This document shows positions 33,581 to 41,984 of a stretch of 43,886 nucleotides of DNA, one piece after another. The stretch's first letter is position 1, and each line of letters opens with the position of its first letter. The notes under the pieces are model-generated. The model did no database searches. It was not told the origin of the DNA and was given only the letters and a program-made list of their open reading frames with translations. A program made the translations under genes and the position numbers. This stretch comes from Deltaproteobacteria bacterium (lineage in GTDB: Bacteria > Desulfobacterota > Syntrophia > Syntrophales > JACQWR01), in assembly GCA_026388415.1 (NCBI GenBank), contig JAPLJV010000060.1, positions 1-43,886 of the forward strand. Reading direction: 5' to 3'.

Positions 33581-34741
33581 TTAATTGCCTTTTATACAAA
33601 AAAGAAAATCTTTATCGCCGCTGATATTGGCAATACCAGCAAGAGACATCTTTCCCTTCGCTGCATTCATCTTTCCGGAAGTGAAGTTAATAATGCCATC
33701 TGTGTCTGTAGTGGCGCTACCAACAATTAAAACCCCGGCATTGTCAATAGTGACTGTCCCCCCGGTAAAGGAAACCGTCCCTCCCGTATCCGAACGTGTA
33801 TAAGAGCCACCCGTTACATTTCCCGACGAGTCGAAGGTAATTGCGCCTCTGAGAGTGGCCTTTTTAGTGCTGTCAGTACCTTTGCTGCTGGCGCCATTGA
33901 TGTACCACGTGCCGGACAAGTCTGCGGCGGTAAAAGTTCCTCCCGCTCGAATTGCCGTAACCAGGTCAAAATTAGAAGAATCGGTACCGGCAACAAAAAA
34001 CATGATATCCTTATCATAGTAGTTCATCATACCTTGTTTTAAGGAAAGATCGGTGCCGGGGCTCGTGGCAACTAAACTTGTAGCGGGGTATGTGTCGTTC
34101 AATAATCCGTTGCCATCGATAGCAAAAAATCCCTTTCCCCCCGGTTCAGCAATAGTTGCCTTTATCCCATCGCTCGCGTTAGTCACCGTTATTAGACCAT
34201 GATCACCGCCAGCACTAAATACATACCAGGTAGCGGCTAAATCTATAGATGAAAAACCTCCCGTTAGTCGAATTGCCGCAACCAGGTCATCTTCCCCATA
34301 ATTTGTACTGAGAACAAAAAACATTATATTCTTTGATGCATCCATCTTGCCGGACCCGACATAAAAATTGACCCCCAGGTTGGTGGTGGCACTACCGCTT
34401 AATACTCCTGAGCTGTCAATGCCGAATAATCCTCCCGTGGTACTAGCTGATTGGTTATTAGAGCGGGTGAAAGACCCTCCTAAGACTACCTGTCCGAGTG
34501 AGTCAAGAATCAGCTTACCCCTAAGATTCCCGGCCACGATGTTTTCTGCAGGTGAAGCGCCGACGCTGGCGCCATTCGTCGCATAGAGGTACCAAGTACC
34601 GGATAGATCGGAAGTTATGAAAGGCGTCCCCGGCGTCGGCGCCGGAGCGGCATCATCCCCTCCTTTGCCACAAGCTGCGAGTTGCATAATCAACAGCAAG
34701 CACAAAAACAACACCTCAAAAAAATATTTCCTGTTTTTCAT
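33581..34741 (-). CDS. Lipoprotein with three internal ~105-residue repeats
   Basis: A 386-residue protein with a lipoprotein signal (FLCLLLIMQLAAC, Cys at about residue 24), a Gly/Asp/Pro linker, and three related beta-rich units. These start at DLSGTWYLYATNG (about 44), DLAATWYVFSAGG (about 167) and DLSGTWYINGASS (about 276). Each unit ends with a strand such as NIMFFVLSTNYGEDDLVAAI or DIMFFVAGTDSSNFDLVTAI. The DLSGTWY opening and alternating GSFTRS/GVLSGS strands suggest a lipocalin-like or meander beta-barrel per unit; I do not recognise a named family. It is immediately upstream of the RCC1-type lipoprotein gene, with the stop touching the next start, so both are made together. Confidence 0.75.
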   Translation of the reverse strand: MKNRKYFFEVLFLCLLLIMQLAACGKGGDDAAPAPTPGTPFITSDLSGTWYLYATNGASVGASPAENIVAGNLRGKLILDSLGQVVLGGSFTRSNNQSASTTGGLFGIDSSGVLSGSATTNLGVNFYVGSGKMDASKNIMFFVLSTNYGEDDLVAAIRLTGGFSSIDLAATWYVFSAGGDHGLITVTNASDGIKATIAEPGGKGFFAIDGNGLLNDTYPATSLVATSPGTDLSLKQGMMNYYDKDIMFFVAGTDSSNFDLVTAIRAGGTFTAADLSGTWYINGASSKGTDSTKKATLRGAITFDSSGNVTGGSYTRSDTGGTVSFTGGTVTIDNAGVLIVGSATTDTDGIINFTSGKMNAAKGKMSLAGIANISGDKDFLFCIKGN

Positions 34742-34926
34742 TTCTACCCCCTGAATAGTAACATATTAATTTTTATTAGTTTATTATAGATCAGGTACGT
34801 CTCTAACACGACTATCCGCATCAGGCACATCGTAACTGCGCGTACATATCACGTTCTCAATTGCTTTATCCATACATATTTACTTAGAGCATACTTTGCA
34901 AGTTATTTAAAGACCCCACTTCGACC

Positions 34927-34955
34927 TTGACAATTAATGGCGACTATGTTCTAAA
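34927..34955 (+). promoter_or_regulatory. Sigma-70-type promoter of rpmH–rnpA cluster
   Basis: A perfect -35 TTGACA (34927–34932), a 17-base spacer and tctaaa (34950–34955; four of six) precede the rpmH ATG by 30 bases. The 244-base gap between the lipoprotein gene and rpmH is AT-rich and otherwise without a gene; it holds one near match to a DnaA box (ttatccata, about 34862–34870). Confidence 0.65.
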
Positions 34956-34985
34956 GCAGCTCATAAAATTAGATGGGAGCAGTAT

Positions 34986-35123
34986 ATGAAGAAGAATTTA
35001 ACGAATTTTTCCAATACCAAAAGAAAAAGGACGCACGGCTTTCTCGTGCGCATGGCCACCAAAGGGGGACGACTGGTCCTGAACAGACGACGGGCCAAAG
35101 GCAGGAAGAAACTGGCCGTTTAG
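34986..35123 (+). CDS. rpmH: 50S ribosomal protein L34
   Basis: A 45-residue basic ribosomal protein of the large subunit. It reads [20 protein letters not shown] and continues with [16 protein letters not shown], the strongly conserved L34 pattern. The usual MKRTYQPS start is replaced by [10 protein letters not shown], a small N-terminal variation. The gggag site lies 7 bases before the ATG. It opens the rpmH–rnpA–yidD–yidC–jag–mnmE cluster. Confidence 0.95.
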   Translation: MKKNLTNFSNTKRKRTHGFLVRMATKGGRLVLNRRRAKGRKKLAV

Positions 35124-35177
35124 CCGCAACAGAAGCAAAAAGAGAACCTCTATGCTCTTGGAAAGGCTCTTGTTACC

Positions 35178-35513
35178 ATGGGAATAAATGCCTTTCGCCC
35201 GGATGAGAAGATTCGCAAGAGACTGGAATATTTGTCAATATATCAAAAGGGGACGAGGACTTACACGCACCACTTCACCATCGTCGCTCAGAAAAACGAG
35301 TTGGGATACGGAAGGTTAGGAATAACGGTTAGCAAGAAGGTCGGTGATGCCGTTCGTCGTAACAGGATAAAACGGCTGATAAGAGAGTTCTTCCGGTTGA
35401 ATAAAACCTGGCTGGTCGCCTCTCGAGACATCGTCGTCATCGGCAAAAAGGGCATGCCCCGCCTGAGTTATCAGGATGTTTGCAAGGAATTAGCAGTCCT
35501 TGTGTCCAATTAA
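35178..35513 (+). CDS. rnpA: Ribonuclease P protein component
   Basis: A 111-residue basic protein that binds RNase P RNA and helps process the 5' ends of tRNAs. It carries the family signature [19 protein letters not shown] (the RNR motif) after RLGITVSKK. The start at 35178 has ggaaagg about 11 bases upstream. It sits 54 bases after rpmH and 16 before yidD, the usual order. Confidence 0.95.
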   Translation: MGINAFRPDEKIRKRLEYLSIYQKGTRTYTHHFTIVAQKNELGYGRLGITVSKKVGDAVRRNRIKRLIREFFRLNKTWLVASRDIVVIGKKGMPRLSYQDVCKELAVLVSN

Positions 35514-35529
35514 GGTCACCGAATAGAGA

Positions 35530-35754
35530 ATGATTACCAGGATAGCAGGCAGGATTTTCATCTGCTCTATAAGGGTTTACCAGCTCTGTATTTCTCCCTT
35601 GCTAATACCTTGTTGCCGTTTTTATCCTACCTGTTCCGAATATGCCATCACTGCGATCAGACGCCATGGCCCGCTCAAGGGGTTGCTTTTCTCCGCCCGA
35701 CGTATTTTTCGTTGTCACCCCTTCCATCCCGGTGGTTACGATCCAGTGAAATAA
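35530..35754 (+). CDS. yidD: YidD family membrane protein insertion efficiency factor
   Basis: A 74-residue membrane-associated protein. It shows the conserved [20 protein letters not shown] with three cysteines, [16 protein letters not shown], and the C-terminal [12 protein letters not shown]. It assists insertion of proteins through YidC and is encoded just before yidC, as here. The start ATG is 16 bases after the rnpA stop. Confidence 0.94.
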   Translation: MITRIAGRIFICSIRVYQLCISPLLIPCCRFYPTCSEYAITAIRRHGPLKGLLFSARRIFRCHPFHPGGYDPVK

Positions 35755-35807
35755 ATTTGGCAACTACTTGAGGAGCCAGTCAATAAAAATCGGAGGAGTT
35801 TAATATA

Positions 35808-37442
35808 ATGGATAAAAAGAGTATTCTCGCCATCGCTCTGTCATTTGCGGTCTTGTATATTTACCAGGCCTTTTTCGTTAAACCCCCGCCGCCGCCCAAG
35901 AAACCGGCAGCGACTCAAGAACAGGCCGCAACCGTCGCCGATAAAGGGACGATCAATGTGGTGGCCAGTCGCGCCGCAACTTCAATAAACGCGGTGCCCG
36001 CAGGCATCGTTTCCCTGCAACAGCGGCAAGGTATTGATGATAAAAATATTCCCCTGGAAACGGACGAATACAGCGCCGTCTTTTCCACCCGCGGCGCCGC
36101 CTTAAAATCGTTCCAGTTGAAAAAATACCGGACCAGCATTGATAAAAATGCCAAGCTTATCGAACTGGTAAAGACTAGAGCCGACCTTCCCGCCCCACTC
36201 ACCGTCTCCTTTGGCGGGTCCGATTTCAACATTCCCGATAATGCTCTTTATGAAGCCCGGGGGGCGGCAAACGCCGCCCAGAACCCCGACGAGGGCGGAC
36301 AATTAATATTTACCCTGGAATATCCCGGTCTCCTTAAGGTCGAAAAGATATACCGGTTTCATCGCGGAAAGTATAATTTCGACCTGGAAGTAAGGACCAC
36401 CAACCTGACGAACAACGCGGTAAACCAGGTGACCAGCCTCAACTGGCACGAACTCATAGATCAGAATGCCAAACCGGATGAATATGGCCATGACGGACCG
36501 GTTTCCATGGTGGCTAAAAATATTGAGCGCGAAGATCTTAAGAAAATGGCGTCCTCCAAGACCATGGGACCTGATGTTTCCTGGGGAGGATTTGAAACTA
36601 AATATTTCATCGCCGCAATGATTCCCCAGACCCCTTCCCTGACCACGCTATCTCTGACCAAGGATGCCCAGAATACTGTCAGCGTGACTCTGAAATCGCC
36701 AAAAACCCTCATACCGCCGGGGCAAACGGGATCTAACAGCTACTCCCTTTATCTGGGCCCCAAGGACCACAGTCTCCTTTCGGCCAGTAACGCGGGGCTG
36801 GAAAACGCCATTGACTTCGGCGATTGGCTCAAGTGGCTCGCCATGCCCCTTTTGATCTCCCTTAAGTTTATCTATAATAACTTCATCCATAATTACGGGA
36901 TCGCCATTATCCTGCTGACGTTAATTATCAAAATTATTTTCTGGCCGCTGGGCAACAAGAGCTATCGGTCCATGAAAGAAATGCAAAAGCTGCAACCCAA
37001 AATAGCCGAAATGCGCGAAAAATATAAAGACGATAAGGCCCGCATCAGCCAGGAGATGATGGCCCTTTACAAGTCTCACAAAGTTAACCCCCTGGGCGGC
37101 TGTCTCCCGATGGTTATCCAGATCCCCGTTTTTTTCGGCCTCTACAAGACGCTTCTTTTTGCCATCGAACTGCGTCACTCCCCCTTGATCTGGTGGATAC
37201 AGGATCTCTCCGCTAAAGATCCCTATTACATTACCCCGATCATCATGGGGGCCACCATGTTTGTGCAACAGAAGATGACGCCTCCGGCGGGCGATCCGAT
37301 GCAGGCCAAAATAATGCTTTTCATGCCGATCATTTTTACGGTGATGTTTTTGAATTTCCCCTCCGGACTGGTAATCTACTGGTTATTCAACAATATTATC
37401 AGCATCGGGCAGCAATATTACATCAATAAGCAACCCGCCTGA
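35808..37442 (+). CDS. yidC: Membrane protein insertase
   Basis: A 544-residue inner-membrane insertase of the Gram-negative type. It has an N-terminal anchor (ILAIALSFAVLYIYQAFF), a proline-rich linker, a large periplasmic beta domain (about 70–340), and five C-terminal helices with NYGIAIILLTLIIKIIFWPL, the cytoplasmic QKLQPKIAEMREKYKDD coiled coil, NPLGGCLPMVIQIPVFFGLY and the last helix FPSGLVIYWLFNNIIS. The hydrophilic groove arginine expected in the first helix of the core is replaced by lysine (LIIKII), as in many homologues. ggaggag precedes the ATG. It works with YidD and the Sec translocon. Confidence 0.97.
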   Translation: MDKKSILAIALSFAVLYIYQAFFVKPPPPPKKPAATQEQAATVADKGTINVVASRAATSINAVPAGIVSLQQRQGIDDKNIPLETDEYSAVFSTRGAALKSFQLKKYRTSIDKNAKLIELVKTRADLPAPLTVSFGGSDFNIPDNALYEARGAANAAQNPDEGGQLIFTLEYPGLLKVEKIYRFHRGKYNFDLEVRTTNLTNNAVNQVTSLNWHELIDQNAKPDEYGHDGPVSMVAKNIEREDLKKMASSKTMGPDVSWGGFETKYFIAAMIPQTPSLTTLSLTKDAQNTVSVTLKSPKTLIPPGQTGSNSYSLYLGPKDHSLLSASNAGLENAIDFGDWLKWLAMPLLISLKFIYNNFIHNYGIAIILLTLIIKIIFWPLGNKSYRSMKEMQKLQPKIAEMREKYKDDKARISQEMMALYKSHKVNPLGGCLPMVIQIPVFFGLYKTLLFAIELRHSPLIWWIQDLSAKDPYYITPIIMGATMFVQQKMTPPAGDPMQAKIMLFMPIIFTVMFLNFPSGLVIYWLFNNIISIGQQYYINKQPA

Positions 37443-37461
37443 AACGGGACGAGGCAATGAT

Positions 37462-38220
37462 ATGCAAGTACTGGAATTTGAAGGTAAAACAATAGATGAA
37501 GCCATCGAGAGGGCCTGTAATGAATGGCAGGTTTCCCGCGGGAAACTTAACATAGAAATTATTGCGGAAGGAACTTCCGGATTTCTCGGTCTGCTGGGAG
37601 GCAAAAAAGCAAAGATCAAGGCCTCCTTGCTGTCCCTGGAGGAGGAGCTGAACAGCCCCGCGGTGAGATCGGAAACCCCGTCTCCGGTTAAAGCGGCGAA
37701 AATGCCGGCAGATTCATCCCCTAAGTCTCCCGCCGCACCTTTCCCGGAAACAGAACTAACCGAAGGTAAGACGGCCGCCCGCGCCAAGACGATCCTCGAG
37801 GGCATCCTGTCCCACATGAACCTTGATTGCCCGGTAACAACCCTGGAAACAGGAGAGAAAATCATCCTCAACATCACGGGTAATGGCGATGGACTGCTGA
37901 TCGGTCGGCGCGGACAGAATCTTGACGCCCTGCAATACATCGTCAACAAGGCGGTGCATAAGTCCGGGAATGGCCGGAAGATGATCATCGTAGATACGGA
38001 ATCTTATCGTCAGCGGCGGGAAGAATCACTGACCGAGCTCGCCGCCAAGATTGGCGAGAAGGTAAAAAAGACCAGGAAAGCGGTAACTCTTAACTATCTA
38101 AACGCCCACAATCGTCGCATTATCCATATGGCCTTGCAGGATGATTTGGGCATTACCACCAAGAGCCGGGGCGAAGGCGAATATCGAAAAATCATCATCG
38201 TGCCGGCAAATAAGGATTGA
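37462..38220 (+). CDS. jag: Jag/KhpB-type RNA-binding protein
   Basis: A 252-residue cytoplasmic protein. The N-terminal Jag domain is FEGKTIDEAIERACNEWQV to GFLGLLGGKKAKIKA. A low-complexity Pro/Ser linker (about 70–105) leads to a KH domain with IGRRGQNLDALQYIVNKA and a C-terminal R3H domain (ESLTELAAKIGEKVKKT to RRIIHMALQDD). Jag/KhpB proteins bind RNA and influence cell division in Gram-positive bacteria; the role here is inferred. It starts 20 bases after yidC and its stop precedes mnmE by 7 bases. Confidence 0.94.
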   Translation: MQVLEFEGKTIDEAIERACNEWQVSRGKLNIEIIAEGTSGFLGLLGGKKAKIKASLLSLEEELNSPAVRSETPSPVKAAKMPADSSPKSPAAPFPETELTEGKTAARAKTILEGILSHMNLDCPVTTLETGEKIILNITGNGDGLLIGRRGQNLDALQYIVNKAVHKSGNGRKMIIVDTESYRQRREESLTELAAKIGEKVKKTRKAVTLNYLNAHNRRIIHMALQDDLGITTKSRGEGEYRKIIIVPANKD

Positions 38221-38227
38221 CGTCGCC

Positions 38228-39607
38228 TTGGAAGATACTATCGCGGCTATCGCAACCCCGCTCGGCACGGGGGGCATCGGGATCATCCGCGTCAGTGGTT
38301 CCCAGGCGGAGGCCGTCGCCCGTTTGCTCTTCAAACCACGAAAACAATTGAATAATTTCGAGAGCCGACGTCTTTATCATGGGGATATTATCGCCCCTGA
38401 CTCTGGCGAGCTGCTTGATGAAGTGCTTCTCACCCTGATGAAAAACCCCCACTCCTACACAGGCGAAGACACGCTGGAAATACATTGCCACGGCGGATAC
38501 TTCATTCTGCAATCCGTCTTCAGCGCTGTAATTGCCGCCGGCTGTCGTCCGGCTGCGCCCGGTGAGTTTACGAAACGGGCTTTCCTGAATAATCGTCTCG
38601 ATCTGGCGCAGGCGGAAGCCGTGCAGGATCTAATCATGGCTAAAACCCGGCGGGGGAGCGAGTTGGCCTTATCCCATCTCAAGGGTCGGCTGTCGAAAAC
38701 AATTGACGATCTGCGCGGGCAGCTTGTCGCAGCGCTGGCCGGACTGGAAGCGGCCCTTGACTTCCCTGCCGACGAAATCTCCAGTGATTATAATATCCTG
38801 GCCTGTGCAGCCGACACCCTCACCAGTATCATCGGAAAGCTGCAAACCCTGCTGGCAACATATGAGCAGGGGAAGATCGTCCGCGACGGCGTTGACGTAG
38901 TGATCGCCGGCAAACCAAATGTGGGCAAATCGAGCCTCCTGAACAGCCTTTTGGGTGAAAAGAGGGCCATCGTCACACACTTGCCCGGCACCACCCGCGA
39001 CTTTATCGAGGAATTCATCAATATCAACGGGTTGGCGGTAAAGCTTACCGACACTGCCGGCCTCAGGGCCGCTGAGAACATCATCGAAGCGGAAGGCATC
39101 GCACTGGTGCGGGAAAAACTTGCCACCGCCGATCTGGTTTTAGTGATCATAGACGGCAGCGCCGGCCTGACCGAGGAAGATCGAACGATCATGGCTGGGC
39201 TTCTTGGCCACAACCTCCTGTTGGTGGTTAACAAGAATGACCTTCCCCAGATGCTGGATATGCAACAAGTCCGGGCGATACTGCCGGAAGTAGATGTTTT
39301 ACGCATATCGGCCAAATACGGTGACGGCCTGGATCAGCTTAAAGAGGCTATTCACCGCATCGTCCTTGGCGTTTCCGGCAACCGGCATACGGAGGTCATG
39401 ATTGCCAATATCCGCCATAAAACCGCCCTGGAGAGAACAGTCGCCTTTCTATCTCAGGCCAGGGAAGGCGCCAAAAATAATCTTCCCCCCGAACTTGTGG
39501 CTATAGACCTCCGCGACGCCCTAACCAGCCTGAGTGAAATCGTCGCCAGAACGACAAACGAAGAAATCCTGCAGGAGATATTCTCCCGCTTCTGCGTCGG
39601 CAAGTAA
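38228..39607 (+). CDS. mnmE: tRNA modification GTPase
   Basis: A GTPase that, with MnmG, places the (carboxy)methylaminomethyl group on wobble uridine 34. The N-terminal tetrahydrofolate-binding domain has DTIAAIATPLGTGGIGIIRV and GEFTKRAFLNNRLDLAQAEA. The G domain has GKPNVGKSSLLN, DTAGLR and NKND, and the protein ends in the obligatory C-x-G-K (FCVGK). I set the start at TTG 38228 (459 residues), because homology begins there, aagga lies 11 bases upstream, and it follows the jag stop; no ATG is near. mnmG is not in the window. Confidence 0.95.
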   Translation: MEDTIAAIATPLGTGGIGIIRVSGSQAEAVARLLFKPRKQLNNFESRRLYHGDIIAPDSGELLDEVLLTLMKNPHSYTGEDTLEIHCHGGYFILQSVFSAVIAAGCRPAAPGEFTKRAFLNNRLDLAQAEAVQDLIMAKTRRGSELALSHLKGRLSKTIDDLRGQLVAALAGLEAALDFPADEISSDYNILACAADTLTSIIGKLQTLLATYEQGKIVRDGVDVVIAGKPNVGKSSLLNSLLGEKRAIVTHLPGTTRDFIEEFININGLAVKLTDTAGLRAAENIIEAEGIALVREKLATADLVLVIIDGSAGLTEEDRTIMAGLLGHNLLLVVNKNDLPQMLDMQQVRAILPEVDVLRISAKYGDGLDQLKEAIHRIVLGVSGNRHTEVMIANIRHKTALERTVAFLSQAREGAKNNLPPELVAIDLRDALTSLSEIVARTTNEEILQEIFSRFCVGK

Positions 39608-39716
39608 TTCCTGCCCCGCTGGGAAACTTCCAGAAAATATGGAGATATAATTTTACTTTTGAGAATTTTTCGGCTATCTTGGAAAGAGTGGGGAGACATA
39701 GAAAGGAGAGATGCTG

Positions 39717-40853
39717 ATGGGCAAACTTAAAGAAGTGATTTTGGTCCTGGTCGTGCTGGTTTTAACCTCCGCAATTGCACATGCTGCGGAGAAGTGTGTC
39801 AACACGCAGGGCGAAGCCCTGATCATCAAAAGCGACGTCCCTTCGGCCAAGATGGAAGCCGTGGCCCGGGCCAAGTGGGCGGCGATTGAGCAGGTGGTAG
39901 GCACCGCCGTTAAGGCCCAGAGTTTTGTGCAGAACTTTATACTCGTCGAAGACGTAATGAAAACACAAGTTGCCGGAGTGGTAAGAAGTTATAAAGTCTT
40001 AAACGAGGCGAGTAAGGGTGAGACTCTTACTGTGAACATAAACGCCTGTGTCGAACCGGCCAAGGCCGAACAGGCGGTGTCCAGTTTAGCGCTGAATAGT
40101 TCCGTCGCGCTTTTCATACCAGCGCGGAAACCACGCGCCGGTAGAGGGGTAGATGAGTACCAGGAGACCAATATCCTCTCGGAAACCCTGATTGATAAAA
40201 TCATCGGACAGGGCTACACAGTGACTGACGTTGCTCCCACCCAGACCATGGACGCTGCGGAGATAGAAAGGGCGGTAAAAAGCGGCAGCACCTTGGCCGT
40301 ACGCAGCATGATGTACAAGTTCCTGTCCAACATCATCATCATCGGCAGTATAGACTATACCGTCTCGACGAGAAAAGGCGAAGACATCGGCTATGGTATC
40401 GCCATGCCTTTCAATAACGTTACCGTCCGGCTGAACTACCGGATCGTGGCAAAAAGCAGCAAAACCGGCAACATGGAAATCATTACGTCCGGAGTTGAAG
40501 AGGGCAAAGGCCTGGCGGGCAACGTGGAAGACGCGACGGCCAAGGGCATGACCAGCCTGACGGAAAAGGTAACTCCGAAGATTCTCGACAAGTTGGCCCA
40601 GTTTACCCAGAGTAATGTCAAGAGCATCCGGGTCAAGGTAGCCGGCGTTACGGACAGCGATACGAACATGGACATAAAAAGCCTCCTGCAGAACATTGTC
40701 TGGGTATCAGGAGTGGAGGAAACGGGCATGGGTGAATTTACCGTAAAATATCCGGAAAATACGCTCTATCTGGCCAATAGCATTAAACAAAAGGGTAATT
40801 TTACCGTCAGCAATTTTTCACCCTATTCATTAACCGTAAGTTACCAAAAATAA
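39717..40853 (+). CDS. Exported FlgT/LPP20-like protein, first gene of an exported trio
   Basis: A 378-residue secreted protein with a signal peptide (VILVLVVLVLTSAIAHA, then AEKCVN). Residues 28–115 have the pattern of the FlgT N-terminal/LPP20 domain: AEKCVNTQGEALIIKSDVPS, an Ala-rich helix with ARAKWAAIEQVVG, then FVQNFILVEDVMK and VVRSYKVLNE. The following part (SSVALFIPARK to about residue 300) resembles the TolB/CsgG-like middle domain of FlgT, and the C-terminal 90 residues are two alpha-beta units. The start at 39717 is preferred to the ATG at 39711 since ggag is 8 bases upstream. No flagellar genes are near. Likely a periplasmic partner of the two CsgG-like products. Confidence 0.65.
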   Translation: MGKLKEVILVLVVLVLTSAIAHAAEKCVNTQGEALIIKSDVPSAKMEAVARAKWAAIEQVVGTAVKAQSFVQNFILVEDVMKTQVAGVVRSYKVLNEASKGETLTVNINACVEPAKAEQAVSSLALNSSVALFIPARKPRAGRGVDEYQETNILSETLIDKIIGQGYTVTDVAPTQTMDAAEIERAVKSGSTLAVRSMMYKFLSNIIIIGSIDYTVSTRKGEDIGYGIAMPFNNVTVRLNYRIVAKSSKTGNMEIITSGVEEGKGLAGNVEDATAKGMTSLTEKVTPKILDKLAQFTQSNVKSIRVKVAGVTDSDTNMDIKSLLQNIVWVSGVEETGMGEFTVKYPENTLYLANSIKQKGNFTVSNFSPYSLTVSYQK

Positions 40854-40881
40854 TGTCAGAAATATTAATCAGGAGGGTGCT

Positions 40882-41949
40882 ATGGCAATGATTCGATTAC
40901 AGCGTTCATATATTTCCGGAAAAATTATCTTTCTTATCGGTGTTTTTCTATTGATTAACGGCTGCGCGACAAAGATACCGATCACCATGCTTCAGCCTGC
41001 CGCATATCATGAGGCGTCACTCACAAAAACAGTTGCGGTACTGCCATTTAGCGGTAAGGGGGGACAGCAGATCACATCGGAAGTGGAGGGTGTTTTGGGC
41101 AGTATAAGCATAGACGGGAAAAATTACTTCACATTGGTTGATAGGAATGCCTTGGATAAGATAATGAAAGAAATGAAATTGGGTCAAAGCGGCATGGTTG
41201 ATGCCAACACCGCAGCCGAGGTTGGCAAACTGATCGGCGCTCAAGGCGTATATACAGGCGCCGTTACGCAAAATAATTCCACGGAAGGCCCATATACAGA
41301 AACAAGGCAAGAATGTACACGGTACGCGCAGAATTGCGATGCTAAAGGAAATTGCTCCCAGGGTGCATGTCTCCATTGGAGGAAATGGAATGTCGATTGC
41401 GTCAAGAGATCCGGCTATTTTGCCTTCACTCCGAAGTTAATTGAAGTGCAAACCGGAAAAATAATTTATACCCGTGATATTAATGGCTCAGCAACATCAA
41501 ACGGATGTACCGATGGCACACCGGCGAAAGCCGGCAGTGAGCTGATAGGGCAGTCAATAACCATGGCTAAAGCTGAATTTCGTAAAGATATTGCCCCCTA
41601 TTATGTTGTCCGCGAAATAAAATTAATGAGTTCAACGGATGGCATAAGTTCATCTGCGGCAAAGGACAAGCTGAAACTGGGGATTGATTACGCGGGGAAA
41701 AAACGATTAGACGCCGCCTGTGAACTATGGGGAGAGGCGGATACAATTGCGTCCAATTCGGCGTCTATTACCTATAATTTAGGCGTATGCGCCGAAAGCA
41801 GGGGTGATGTTGTTGCGGCGCTGCCGCTGTATAAAAAGGCTGATAAATTGCTCGGAAAGCCTGATGACGATATTACCTTGGCTCTTGTCAGAGTTACCGA
41901 GGCGATTAAAAATCAGGAAAAATTAAAAGCACAGCTTAAAAATAAATGA
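40882..41949 (+). CDS. CsgG-like lipoprotein with cysteine-rich insertion and C-terminal TPR
   Basis: A 355-residue lipoprotein (signal KIIFLIGVFLLINGC, lipobox LINGC). Residues 45–130 match the CsgG/TolB-like fold: KTVAVLPFSGKGG, ITSEVEGVLGS, FTLVDRNALDKIMKEMKLGQ, AAEVGKLIGAQGVYTGAVT. Then comes a segment of about 45 residues with five cysteines (ECTRYAQNCDAKGNCSQGAC, then VDCVKRSGYF), where CsgG-like proteins normally have membrane-inserting strands. The C-terminal third contains TPR-like helices (ACELWGEADTIASNSASITY, LGVCAESRGDVVAALPLYKK). aggaggg precedes the ATG. It is the middle gene, 28 bases after the first and 35 before the third. Confidence 0.75.
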   Translation: MAMIRLQRSYISGKIIFLIGVFLLINGCATKIPITMLQPAAYHEASLTKTVAVLPFSGKGGQQITSEVEGVLGSISIDGKNYFTLVDRNALDKIMKEMKLGQSGMVDANTAAEVGKLIGAQGVYTGAVTQNNSTEGPYTETRQECTRYAQNCDAKGNCSQGACLHWRKWNVDCVKRSGYFAFTPKLIEVQTGKIIYTRDINGSATSNGCTDGTPAKAGSELIGQSITMAKAEFRKDIAPYYVVREIKLMSSTDGISSSAAKDKLKLGIDYAGKKRLDAACELWGEADTIASNSASITYNLGVCAESRGDVVAALPLYKKADKLLGKPDDDITLALVRVTEAIKNQEKLKAQLKNK

Positions 41950-41984
41950 TTTCTATTGAGCTTTGATATAAGGAGGTATGGTTC

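Noticed and set aside
34862-34870. Replication origin in front of rpmH
   Set aside because: Only one imperfect DnaA box is visible and dnaA is not adjacent, so I do not annotate an origin.
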